Notes under the pieces: model-generated
Seen by the model: only the letters and a program-made list of their open reading frames with translations
The model's database searches: none
Told to the model about the DNA's origin: nothing
Shown: piece by piece, positions 51,466 to 62,970 of the stretch
Numbering within the stretch: the stretch's first letter is position 1
Layout: each line of letters begins with the position of its first letter
Translations under genes and position numbers: made by a program
Origin: Loxodes magnus
Taxonomy: Eukaryota > Ciliophora > Karyorelictea > Loxodida > Loxodidae
Direction: 5' to 3'
DNA: 64,000 nucleotides
NCBI GenBank assembly: GCA_946699065.1
Contig: CAMPDV010001320.1
Coordinates: 62,001 to 126,000, forward strand

Positions 51466-51640
51466 CTTCATCATGGATTGAAAATTTGCATGTAATCGCC
51501 TGTTGGCATCTTGTGCTTTGGAGAGTTAAAACCGTAACCTCGCTCATAATTAGAAGCAAGAATTCAAGGGGAATATTGGAAATTTAAAAACTTTAAAATT
51601 GACTTCTTATAGTGCTGCACACCATTGAGGTGCTGCGCAC
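51466..51640 (+). ncRNA. candidate structured RNA, relative of the 7.5-kb locus
   Basis: It shows the same order of elements as 7707-7993: CTTCATCA (51466-51473), a 40-nt insert, TGCTTTGG (51514-51521) and then a hairpin at 51612-51640. In the hairpin GTGC/GCAC and CACC/GGTG pair around ATTGA. TTTAATAAAA follows, as TATAATAAAA does at the other locus. The hairpin shares GCTGC-CACCA-GAG-GTGCT-CG with 7965-7988. The island is clearly less AT-rich than its surroundings. No known RNA family is recognised. Confidence 0.38.
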
Positions 51641-51659
51641 ACTTTAATAAAAGTATTTT

Positions 51660-52960
51660 TTAAATGAATTTAATCTAGTATGCTCTATAGTTTAAAGGAT
51701 GTTATTAAGTTACTGAAGCTTAAAAATGTTAGTTTTTTAAGTTCAGTATATTTAATAATTTCTTAATAATCAGAATAATTTAGTACTCTTCTATCTACTT
51801 TTATAACTAATTTAGGAGTTTATTGCTATTTCTTAGGTTTAAAAGTTTTTGGTTTATAGGATTTTAAATAGAAATGAACATATAACTACTCTATCTTTTA
51901 ATAGTTGTACTCTTTTTTACTAAGATATAACTCTTTTAAACAAATATTAGATTTAAGTAATTTATACTTATATAGATGTATTAAATATGCTAATAAGGCT
52001 TTAGACTTTTAAATATAATATCTTATATATTATTTCTAATCTTTAGTAAGGTAAAAGCTATTGATTGACAAGCTTCCCTTTCAATTAATTATATTTTTAT
52101 CCTAAAAAGCTCCAAGTTGCTTAGCTATTGATTTATTTCTTAGATATAGTATAGAGTATGAAACTTAAGACTTAGATAATCGATTATCAAAGAATCGTAC
52201 ATACGAGATTAGATAAACTCTTTATTATCTACACATAAATAACCAAAATTAATTATCACTTCAAAGACTACAAATTTGCTTAGTCTTCGATATTAAACTA
52301 ACAATCTAATACCTTAAAATTTCTTGATTCATTTATGCTTAAACTAGCAAATCTAAACTATACTTAAGTTTTAATTAACTAAACTAAAATTTATTATAAG
52401 TATCAAAAGTCAAAATTTCCAGGGTAATTTTTTAAAAAGAGTTTAGATGATAAATGAAGATTTAAATTTGAATTTTAAGCTTAAAAAGATTTTTTAGTTT
52501 AGAGTATAGTTATATCCCATTAATATAGCAGATAAACCAATATAGAATAAAAAATAGAAAATGATAAATAGCATTAAGATCATTTAATGCAAGCGAGAAG
52601 AAAGAAAATAAATTAAAATTAGATTATAAATTATACTAATTTTTAGTTTTCTTAGGTATAACAAAGTATTTTTGCTAGCTTAGCATTTCTTTTAATTTAA
52701 GATTACTATTTTTAATTATTAGGTATATCATCGTATGGTTATATTTTAAATCAGAGTTTTCTCTTTTTCTGATATATTAAGTTAAGATATTTAAAGTCTT
52801 ATATTCTAATTTTCTCTAGTTTTTCAATTATCATTGAAGCTAAAGTAAGTATTACCAGATTATTTTTAACCTAGTTGCATATTGAGCTTAGTTAGAGATT
52901 ATGAATATAAGATGCTTTATTAGTTTAATTTAATTTATTTACTTAGCATATCATTTAATA
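51660..52960. other. no recognisable feature
   Basis: AT-rich 5' flank of copy 5, nothing assigned. Confidence 0.35.
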
Positions 52961-55367
52961 ATGCAAATCTCTAAGCTTCTTTAACTCTTTATAGCTATCA
53001 CCTGTCTTTCAGTGCTTATTTACCTTTACATCATTACTTCGCAGTTTTAGATAGCTATTTTATTCATTGAAAAGGATAATTAAGACTGGTAAAAAACTTC
53101 CACTAAGATAGAAAATATAAAAATACCTTTAAATATATCAAAGAAGCTGAGTGGAGAAAGGCAGATTGATAAAACCTCAGATAAAGAAGAAATTCCTCAA
53201 TGGTAAAATACTAGTTAAGTAGATAAAAACTAGAATGCTATAAGAAACAGTAATAAGGAAGAAAATAACCACTCAGTCTAAAAAAAAAGTAGCATTGCAA
53301 CTGCTAACTGAAAAAATATAAGCTAAGCGGAATAAGAGCTTTTCAGTATGAAAAATATATAAATTAAAAGTAGCAGCCTAGATTAAAGAAATATAAGCAA
53401 TATAACTAAATTATAATTCAGAAATATTACTTAAGAACAAAGAAATTCAAATAAGTCTAATATTACTAATATCAAAAGATAACAGTACTCTTAAAAAGTT
53501 AACCAAGCTATTGCTTAGTAGAGATTAAAGAAAATTAACCCTCCTTAAGCTAATTTCCTTATAAGTTTAAAAAAAGATTAGTAGTTCATTATCCATGGAC
53601 CTTTTCGCTCCTTTGACTTTCCTGAACTCTATATTTCTGTATGAGTTAAGTTTAAATTTAGTGACTTAAACTTTTAAAATAATATACCTTTGTCTTTCAA
53701 TTAAAGCTAAGAAAACTCTACTGAAAAAGAATATTAATAACGTTTTGCTATTCTAGGAAATAAAATGGAAGGCTGTGATTCCTTTAGCTATACCTGAGGT
53801 TATTTCTTATATCTTGTGTATTCTAATCAAAAATGAACTATTACACTTGAAACTGGATCTGATAGAGGATGCAATTATTATGATACTTAGATTGAAATAA
53901 AACAAAATTAATGATACAATATCTAGTTAGTGTTAACAGCTTTAGGAACTTCTTTCTTTGATGTATAAGAAAACTCTAAAAAGCCAAAAGCTTAAATAAA
54001 AATACATGATAAATTGATTAATATAGAGGATTAGGATTATTATAGACTAATGTAAACAGCTATAAGATTCAGAATAGGAGCTTAGGTAGTAAAGAAATAT
54101 CATCCAGAAGTAGGAAACAATGAAATAGTAGGAAATCTTAATCCTTTAGAGTTTAGGAATTTCTTTTTTTCTACTTAGTATAATCTATTAAACTAAGGTT
54201 TTTACTAAGAAACAACTTCTTTAAATTCTATATTGGAATTTAGAATAAAATAGCCAGTAAAAGGAAAATATTATAATTTCTTACCCAGCAAAGAAAATTA
54301 GAGATTTTTTCTTAGAGATGTGTATAGAATAGGAAAAATATCATTACGGGTAAGTTGTTTAGTCTAACTTTCTTTAAATGGTTTGGGATGGAAGAGTATG
54401 CTTATCTTATACTTTTAACTAATGATATCCTGGTATTTATGAATAAGTAAAAAAAGAATATAAAGAATTTATAGAGAGATTTAAACTTAATGTGTAAGAA
54501 CTCTATCCTATAGTAACCCCTGCTTATAAAAAGCATAACATTTTAAGAGAAACTTTATAGCATATGGAGAGAGCAGATGGAATAAAATAGACCATTATAA
54601 TAATATCTTAAGATGGTAATTCATCAGAGGTTTCAGCAGTAATAAATGAGTTTAAAAATAGAGGAATTTTAAATATTATTCATGTAATGCATCCTAAAAC
54701 AGAAACTTCTTAAGATTTTAAGAACTGGAATAGGGATGGAGAGTTTCAATGTGCTTAAAATGCTTTTTTTCTTCTCAATCTTACATTTGAGTATCTAAAA
54801 GCAAAATCAGTTTTATGATGTGAAGATGATATATATCATTCCGTTGATTTTTTCGAGTATAGTAAGTGAATGAATAGAGAGTTTATTCATAATGATAAGT
54901 ATGGGAAAAGAATAGGTGCAGTATCAATAACTAATTTTGCAAGAAATGTTGCAAACAATTAATCTCTGTATTAAGTATGATTTGATAGACCAAATTGGCA
55001 CTGAAATTTTATACTTCCAAATTATATTTGAAAGGAACTAAAGAGTGTATTTGTTCCTTGCGATTGACCACTTAGAGCATTTTGGCATTTTAATTAAAAT
55101 TTAAGGAAAACTTTATAAGTCCTGCGATTCCTAGAGGAAAGCATACGGCGTGAAATAGTAATGATAGTATTCATTCAAAATATTTCGATGCAAAACGAAT
55201 GAAGATATTTGAGAGTTTAACTGGAAACTTAAAGCTTATTGACTTTTCAGTAAATTACAAAGATATAAAAACCTTAGATTTTGCTATAGTATAATAGTAC
55301 AATCTACAAAACAACTTATACCTTTTCATGGGATTTTCTAATGAGAATATATAAAGGAAGAATTTGA
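52961..55367 (+). pseudogene. LamG-GT13 glycosyltransferase, copy 5 (inverted, frameshifted)
   Basis: ATG 52961 opens MQISKLLQLFIAITCLSVLI, a signal anchor. An Asn/Ser/Lys-rich stem and LamG domain (IIHGPF at residue 212) are in frame. The GT13 domain is complete in content: VWDGRVC, ISQDGNSSEVS, LWCEDDIYHSVDFFEYSKW, AIPRGKHTAWNSNDS and the tail WDFLMRIYKGRI ending at TGA 55365-55367. Three single-base indels relative to the sister copies change frame: an extra A in the A-run at 54334-54338, a loss near 55111 and a gain near 55265. It is otherwise close to copy 4 in inverted orientation, so it is a young pseudogene, unless the indels are sequencing errors. Confidence 0.85.
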
Positions 55368-56903
55368 GACATCAAATATTTTAACAAAATTAATACATAT
55401 TAATTAATTTTTACTAAGCATATATATTTATTATTTGGTATGCTAGCTATTAGAGAACTAAATATTACAAAATGAATAAAATAAAATATTTACTTTAATG
55501 CAAAATTATTTAGGTTATTTCCTCTATATAGAACTATAAAAAAATACTTAATCACTATTATTATTCAACTATCCACTTTTACTTATTAGTCATTGAGTGG
55601 AGTTTTAGGTATTATTTAAAAATCAAGATATATAAATTTTGATATTTGTTAAGATTGTTAAAAGGAACATTCAACTTTTAGGTTAATAATATGTTAATCT
55701 ATTGCATATTTAATACAGGTATTGCTTTTTTATTAGCCTTAAGCACATTGAAACGTTTTAAAATAATTATGATATTAGTTTTATAATCTTCTTTATAGAT
55801 AGTATTTATAATAATTAATAGGTATTTTAATATATATACTTATCTAATCTCTTCAGAGTTACCTTTATATATTTACTTCATTTGATAAGTTTAAATATCT
55901 CCTTGATATATTTATTTAAATGCAAGTCTCTTTCTTTAACAATAAATTATCTTCATTGAAATTATTAGCCTTTCTACTTAAAGATAGTATATTATTTCCT
56001 CTTTAGTTTTAGTTTAAATTGGTAAATATATTTAAGGTGCATTTGGTAATCAAATAGATTCTATAAGTTTAGTATATCGAGTTTTATAAATATTAGAGTT
56101 TTAAAGTTTATAGACTTTACTTGTATTTTCATAGATCTATTTTACTTTTTTTCATGCTAAAGATCTTTAATTTTAATTTATTTTAATATAGGGGAGTTTT
56201 AATTTATATATCAATGAAATTTGGTTCTTGATTATACTCTTAACTTACTTTCTCCAATACTATTATTCAAGAACCCATACTTTTAGTGATACTTATAACC
56301 TCTTAATTTTTCAAAATTTTAAACTAGTGATGCATTAGAAAAATAATTATATTTTCTAAGATGTATAAAATATAACTACTAAATAGATAGTGAGGAAATA
56401 AATAAACTTTATAAGCTATGAATGTTTCTACTTTATCTATATTCTACTTATTACTTATTCCTCCTTTTTAATGCTATTGAATAAAAATATATATACAAGC
56501 TTTCCTAATCACTATTTCTCTGTTTTTAATATATATTTATTGATTGTTCAATTGTATTTAGTTTAATTATTTAATAACCCTTTTTAAGAAGTTAATTATG
56601 GAATAGCAAGGTTAAATTTATATACCATTAATTTATTTCATAATAGCTTGCTATAATTAATCTTGTATATAATTAAATTCTGATATTTTTAGAAGTTAAA
56701 GCTATATCACTGAGATAATAGTTCTTTTAAAATTGGGAATTTAAGATATTAGTAATAAAGCTTAATTTTATTTTTTAATTAGTGTATTAGTACTTAAATC
56801 ATTTGATGTTACAAACTGATTATTACAGTTAGATAGTGTTTAGATTATAGTGCTTATGCTTTTAATTAATGTCTTATATACTTTAAGTTTCTCAATTACA
56901 TTC
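55368..56903. other. no recognisable feature
   Basis: AT-rich interval between copy 5 and the next ORF. Confidence 0.35.
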
Positions 56904-58874
56904 ATGTTTAGAACTTTTAGTTTGGCTTTTTTACAATTAATATTTTATTTTTTGCGCTTTCGCTGCGTTTTTGCTATAGTTAGTTTTTATTTTGCATAAA
57001 TATTTGTTAAGAAAGCTATTTTCTTAGCTATGTATATATCATAAGGGTATTAACTACACTTAGGATCATTTATAGTAACTTTCGATACATTATCTATAAG
57101 AACATTGAGAGATTTTTATACTTTTTTACTCTTTTTGAGGTATAAACATAATTTCTAGCTTTTTACTATTTAATACTTAGCTATTTCTTTACATCTTCAA
57201 ATTGAATAGTTATCTCATATAACTACTAAACTATTCAATTTTAGGATTTAAAATGACTTTTACAACAGTTATTTTTACAATTTCACCCTTCAGCTATAGT
57301 TACTATTAATATATAAATAAAGCTTTTAAATATACTACTTTCTATTAGAGTTTATTCCCAATGTTTGATATCTCAATGATAATTTTATAATTTTCTACAC
57401 TGTTATTGTATTAATTATCTCTATAAATATACAAGAGATTTGCTTTATCTCCTATTTATGGAATATGCTTTGTAAGATTTTGATTTAAAGAAGATAAACT
57501 AGGATCCTTTTAGTGCCAAAAATCACTTTTGATTTCATTGGTTCACAAGCTTCTTCTATTAGTAATTTAGATATTTATAGCCAGTTTAGTGAATATATCT
57601 ATTTGTTTTTGTTACATGCTGATCAAATAAATTTATCTATTTATTTGAAACAATTAGAAGGTAAGATCTAGTTTCATATCACTTGAAGAACTATTTTTTT
57701 ACCTTTAGATGGTAAAAACTATAATACTTAAAATATAGGTTTTATAGTAAAATCTAAAGAAACACAAGGTAACAATTATAACTATGATGTATATTGTGAT
57801 TGTATTGAGGAACTTATATATCTTAAAAAAGTAAATGAAAAAAGTAAATGAAAAATGTAACTATTTTCAATTAAATATTAGATTATATTTAAATGGATTA
57901 AATCTAACTAAATATCATACAGTTCATATTTTCTATTCTTAGATCTCATCTTTTAATAGGTAAACAATGGTAAGCAATCTACAATGTGATACAGAAGAAT
58001 TCCTGTACAATTTTGCTAATAACACTTTTGCGAGAAGGGGATTTATTATTTGATTCCCTCTTATAGAAAATAACTAAAACTATATAGTTCTATTAATTTA
58101 CTTTGAACCTTTTAAAAACTAATATCTTAAGTATATGTTTTAGGTATAAATATGAAGAATTCTTTAGTCTTATACTATTAATATGATATATAAATATTGT
58201 TTATGCACTCAATATAAGTTTCCTAAAATTAGGAATTTGTTGTTAGAGTAAGAAAAAAGTTCTAGTTTATATAATCTGATCAAAGGGAATGTATAGCTAA
58301 AATTATAAAATAGATAATTGAAATAAAGAAAGCTAAAGCAGTGTATATCTATTACTAAAATAATATGATACTAATTCAAAATAAATAAGGATATAAAAAT
58401 TGTATAAACATTTAAAGGATAGAAATTTATAATTGATTGATTATAAATCAAGTTAAATAGATTAAAAATCATCATTATATAATAGTATCAACATTAAGGA
58501 TTTTATTTATATAGCATTTACTTAGTTTTGATAATCTGATTCTGAATGATACGCTATACTAAAATTTTTAAGCTGTATTTGCTATTTAAGTATTCAAAAG
58601 CAAAATAAATCAAAATTTTTTTTCCGAATATCTAAATATCTTTATCAAACACTTTGAATATTAGACCTTAAATACTATATCTCTTTATTATCTAAATGTC
58701 TATTTTAATATGTATTAAAGAAAATAAATTAAGAAGGGACTTTAAGTTTAGTATTGAAGAGAAATAAAATAAGAACAAATTTATAAATAGGCTTATTATC
58801 AATAAGTTAATCTTTAAAAATGTTTATACACTTAAATATTATTACAATTAACTGGATTAACTTTCTTTATCTGA
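56904..58874 (+). CDS. hypothetical membrane-associated protein, 656 aa
   Basis: One frame of 657 codons runs from ATG 56904 (MFRTFSLAFLQLIFYFLRFR, hydrophobic N-terminus) to TGA 58872-58874. Notable segments are GSFIVTFDTLSIRTLRDFYT, VPKITFDFIGSQASSISNLD, YSQFSEYIYLFLLHADQIN, TIFLPLDGKNYNTQNIGFIV, YNYDVYCDCIEELIYLKKV and YRRIPVQFCQQHFCEKGIYY. A signal peptide or anchor is likely, and another hydrophobic run lies near residue 170. The few internal TGA codons would be Trp. It could stop early at the TGA near 57850, but the peptide continues convincingly. Its 3' end is only 14 bp from the stop of the minus-strand gene at 58889. No family is recognised. Confidence 0.55.
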
Positions 58875-58888
58875 AATTGAATCTAATA

Positions 58889-59250
58889 TCAGCTTGCTTT
58901 CCTCACTTGCTTAAATATATTGTAATTATGCCTTGGCTCCATAATCTCGTTTACAGTACATAATATATTCAAGACCTCTGAAAGATTTCCTGCTCCATTC
59001 AATTATATAAATTACTATTTGCTTTTAGTTCCTCTTACTAATAGAATCCATTTAGCTTTATTTTCTGTCAAATAACTTTTACCTTACTCTCTTACTCTAT
59101 TAAGAATCTAATTTTCAATATTTGAATGAACTATTAGATAGCGTCTCCAAATCTATTTCTGACTACATTATAAGCAATCATTTCCTATTTTCTTTATATT
59201 AATAATTTTTACCAAAAGCCTTTAGTGAAGTTAATACCTGATAAAACCAT
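58889..59250 (-). CDS. hypothetical small protein, about 120 aa, one frame change
   Basis: ATG 59250 opens MVLSGINFTKGFWQKLLIQR and AYNVVRNRFGDAIQQFIQIL. The later part, in a different frame, is SYLTENKAKWILLVRGTKS, LNGAGNLSEVLNILCTVNEI, MEPRHNYNIFKQVRKAS, ending at TGA 58889-58891. The switch lies near 59085, which implies a tiny intron or an indel. It is tail-to-tail with the 656-aa ORF. No family is recognised. Confidence 0.45.
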
Positions 59251-59535
59251 CATTAAAAATTATTTATGACTAGTTATTTTTCAGAGTGAAAAATAACTAA
59301 AATTTTATTAATAATTATATTTTATTAATTCTAATTATATTATTTTCGCATATGCTTGTACCTTATAATGTAAATTATTAATTATAATTATTATTTTACT
59401 TTCCTTATTTTTAAAATTAATCATAGTAGCTTTAATTAAATCCTTTGTTGTTTCCTCTACTTTGCTTAATTTTTTAATGTGCTAATAAGATTTTGCAATT
59501 ATTGTTATATGTATTAGGTTATATGAAAATCTAAA
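59251..59535. other. short intergenic region
   Basis: Between two minus-strand genes. No motif seen. Confidence 0.35.
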
Positions 59536-60480
59536 TCAAATTTTCTTTAATAAAGATAGCTAGGTTTATTTTTGTTAAAGTATATTTTACTTTATTTTGT
59601 AAAAGAATTTGTATCCAAGCAATAGATATATCCAATAGCATCCCAATCAATCAATATCTAGACATATAATAATATTTATGTAATATTTCCTTAGTAAATA
59701 TAGTTTAAAACAACTTTCCTAATTTGCTAATTGACTAAAATCATTAGTTCTATTATGATTTTTTGTAAAGATAGATTGAATCATGATAATATATCTTTTG
59801 CCTCATTCTCATACTCCTTTTTAATTCGAATCTTTCACTTTCTTTCCCGAATCATACATTCTAAAATAATAATCCAAAAATAGCTCCTTAATAAATATCA
59901 ACTATTATGGATAAAAGCTAAATTAAATGACTCTTTGCTTAGATTATTAAAGAGAAACGAGAAGAAGAAATAGTACTTATGAGTTAAGGTTATAATATAT
60001 AAAAATTTGATTTAGTAATAAATCCCAAATATTTGAATACTCGTTAACATATACCTGTTTAATCATTTTATTTTACACCAGCTTTTGGATTTTCAATTTT
60101 CTTAATTCTAAATTGTAGCTTTCAACAGCTCAATTATTTTTATTTTGTCTCTTTAATTTAAAAATTTTATTCTTTTTACCTTTCAAGTTCTATTTTATGT
60201 TTCTTCTGTTTTTTAAACTTATTTTCAAAAACTTAGATGTATTCTAATATTTTTATTTGTCTTTCTTTAATAAAACTTTTTCTACCTCATATATCTTTCA
60301 GTCAAAACTATCGCTAGAATGAAGATATGAAATGAATGGTTTTAATAAGGTTTATCTTATAATCCTTTAAAATAAAATACCTTTAAATATACAAAGATAG
60401 ATTATCCTTAAGCAAGTAATTTAATAATTCTTATCTATGCTTTCTTTATAGGTGGAAGATAAATAAAATAAGTAATATTT
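59536..60480 (-). CDS. hypothetical protein, about 310 aa
   Basis: One frame ends at TGA 59536-59538 and is open upstream to at least 60480. It reads FISYLHSSDSFDWKIYEVEK, a Lys/Gln-rich coiled coil, VYVNEYSNIWDLLLNQIFIY, FYPQQLIFIKELFLDYYFRM, YDSGKKVKDSNQKGVWEWGK, NRTNDFSQLANQESCFKLYL and a hydrophobic stretch CLDIDWLGCYWIYLLLGYKF near the C-terminus. The start codon was not located. The balanced composition around YDSGKK and NRTND supports coding. No family is recognised. Confidence 0.5.
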
Positions 60481-60959
60481 AAAACTTAGTGATCATATAA
60501 GAAAAAATTGCTTAACATGGTTTAGAAATAGCAAATAAAGATAAATGTAATAAAGTTAATATTATAGCTTAAATAATAAATGAAGATTGATAGAAACAAA
60601 GTGCTAACACTATTAGACATATATAATAAGTTTAGACTTAAAGTTAAATCTTTTATCTTATTTTAATATCTTTATTTAAAAATAAATATTTTCTGTATAA
60701 ATGGAATAATATTGGTAGAAAGGATATAAGAAGAAATAAACATTAAAGATAAAAAGCTAAATATTTTAAATAGTCATTCTAAAATTGGAGAAAAATATAC
60801 TTAATTTGTAAGCAAAAGAACAAAAAATTCTTAAAACTATTTGAATAAGATTGAAGAAGTAGAAATAAATCAATGAAACATATAATTTTTAGTCATCTAA
60901 TCAATAATTGAATGTCGTGAGCAAGATTTTATTTATCTGATTATTCCTCAATTTTGAAA

Positions 60960-61180
60960 GAAGTCTATTGTTAGATCCAAGATCTTAAAGCTAATGCATC
61001 TGGAGATTATCTGGTTTTGGAAGGGGTTTGAAGTCTATGATAATGGATTATCCATTCTATACATATGATGATACCTGCTTGTAGAAATTGAACAGCAGAA
61101 TATCCCTGTAATTTCTCTCGAAAGGCCATTTATTAAAAGCATCTCGGTAAGAGCTTAGCTGTTCTAAAGCTCTTAGTTAA
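60960..61180 (+). ncRNA. candidate structured RNA with possible pseudoknot
   Basis: Less AT-rich than its surroundings. The perfect stem TAAGAGCTT (61148-61156) / AAGCTCTTA (61167-61175) has a loop containing GCTGTTC (61158-61164). That loop is exactly complementary to GAACAGC at 61090-61096. The latter also sits in a hairpin GAAATT/AATTTC with inner CAG/CTG (61084-61115). The two folds compete. AATGGAT/ATCCATT near 61040 forms a further palindrome. No known RNA class is recognised. Confidence 0.35.
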
Positions 61181-61189
61181 TAATTAATA

Positions 61190-61750
61190 ATAAATTGATC
61201 ATTTTAGTCAATTGGGATAATAAAAAACACTAAAAAACTATAAGTCCTAATTTAGTAAAGGTCAATTAATAAGATTTATTTGATATTAAAAAAATTAGAT
61301 ATACTTAAACTTTTAAGCCATATACTAATAAACTATTTTATTTTATAATAATCTCTTTTATAAAGAATTATATTTATATAAAATTACCTACATCAATGTA
61401 AACTATATAAATAATAGAAAATGTGTAGAGTTGAATTTATAAAATCTAATAATTAATTTAATTTATAGATAATCTCTGTACAAATTTTATAAATTAATTA
61501 ATTAACGAGGTACCACCATTAATACAATCACCACGATTAAAAAAAGCAAAGCTTATTGTTATTAGATTAAGTTTCACCTGATTTTTTTTTCTTCTTTTTT
61601 CATTACAAAAAAATTTATTTTATTTATTTTATTTTATTTTTTGGATTCTTTCTAAAGGCTAAATTTTAAAGGAATTAAAGAATATTTCGATACTTGACAA
61701 ATATCGTAGTTGAATTAAATTTTTATAAATAAAAATAATATCTAATCTCT
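61190..61750. other. no recognisable feature
   Basis: AT-rich, with T-runs around 61578-61640. Nothing assigned. Confidence 0.35.
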
Positions 61751-61789
61751 TTCATGTCTTTAGGTGTTTTTCAATTCCTTTCCATTTTT

Positions 61790-61860
61790 CCGAAATTTAA
61801 AGACAGGAGAACGCTGAAATCTGGATTTATGTGCTCCTTATTCAGTTCTCGTAATGCTAG
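61790..61860. other. hairpin-rich, GC-richer island
   Basis: GAGAAC-GC-TGAA (61807-61818) pairs with TTCAGTTCTC (61841-61850), with AAATC/GATTT inside. The plus strand also has a 77-codon standard-code ORF over 61754-61987. Which of these, if either, is functional cannot be settled by eye. Confidence 0.3.
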
Positions 61861-61975
61861 TGTGAATTCTCGTTTAAGTATAGCTTATCATATAAAGGGA
61901 ACGTCCTTACTTATTCTTGGAAGTATCTACTACGAGATTATTTTTAATGCAGCTACATTGCACCGGATTACATAC

Positions 61976-62752
61976 TCAGTTGATTAGAACACATCGTCTA
62001 TTTTCAATTTTATATTATAACAAAGAAAATAATTTTATTTCATACTAAATTTAGTAATCTAAATTATTTTTTTATGTTTTGAAAAACTCTATAATAATTA
62101 GAGTATAATTTTGAAAATATAGAAATAAAATAAATCTATCTAAATAAATAATTAATTTAAAAAATTAACATTAAAAAAATTTGGACATAAGATCTAAAAT
62201 ATAATAATTATGGGCTTTAAAAGTTTTTAACATAATATATTTTATTAATTTGATGTCGCCTTTATTCGACTTTTCACGTATCAGTTTGTAAAAAATCTCA
62301 TGAATCTTTGTAAAAATCATTGAAATCATCTATGTCTTCTCCAAATTTGCATTCTCAAATGATATGTTTATACTTTTAATCAATTCTTTCTTTACTATTG
62401 ATAATTTATTCAAATCTCATTTGCTTCCATGCATTTGCTTGGTTTTTCTTTTTAAGCATCTAACATTTACTTGTAATAAGTTTTCATAAATCATTTTCTT
62501 CCTATAAAGATCGCCTTCAGATGTCCTATAAATCTTGATTATATTTTTCAGAATTTTTATTTTCTCTTTTATTAATTTTTTTATCTCAAACAGTTCTTTT
62601 TTTGTGTGCACTATCCTTCTAAAGAATAAGGTCATAATTGGTCTTCTTTCTATTACTTGATTAATTATCTATTTTTTATGTTTAATTAGTATTTAAGTTT
62701 GATTGTTCAATCTCCATTGAATTTTGTATAGCTTTAATCATAATTTATTCAT
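61976..62752 (-). CDS. hypothetical basic helical protein, 258 aa
   Basis: ATG 62752 to TGA 61976-61978 is one frame. It begins MNKLWLKLYKIQWRLNNQTQ and continues NQVIERRPIMTLFFRRIVHT, KKELFEIKKLIKEKIKILKN, YRTSEGDLYRKKMIYENLLQ, VNVRCLKRKTKQMHGSK and KSINISFENANLEKTQMISM. It is strongly basic and helical, plausibly a nucleic-acid- or cytoskeleton-binding protein. A TGA at 62417 would be Trp, since the peptide keeps its character after it. The last 90 codons are more AT-biased, so the true end may be earlier. No family is recognised. Confidence 0.55.
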
Positions 62753-62970
62753 GGTTTACTTAATTAAATTTCGAAAATCTTATTTGTATTTTCTTATTTT
62801 TTAATTTCTTAATTAAATAATGCATATAAGCTTATAGGATCAATTCTACATTCATAATTTTATAATTATTTTATAGTTAGATAATTTTTAAGTTAAGGCT
62901 GTTTATTTACTGAATTAGAATCTGCACTTCATCATAGAACTTTAAGTTATCAGCCTATAACGAATAAATC

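Noticed and set aside
54350-54362. GTAAGTTGTTTAG as a 13-nt intron in copy 5
   Set aside because: Its removal would offset the 1-bp insertion just before it, but the sister copies code straight through the same place (GQVAQ-type peptide), and 13 nt is shorter than any ciliate intron class I know. More likely coincidence.
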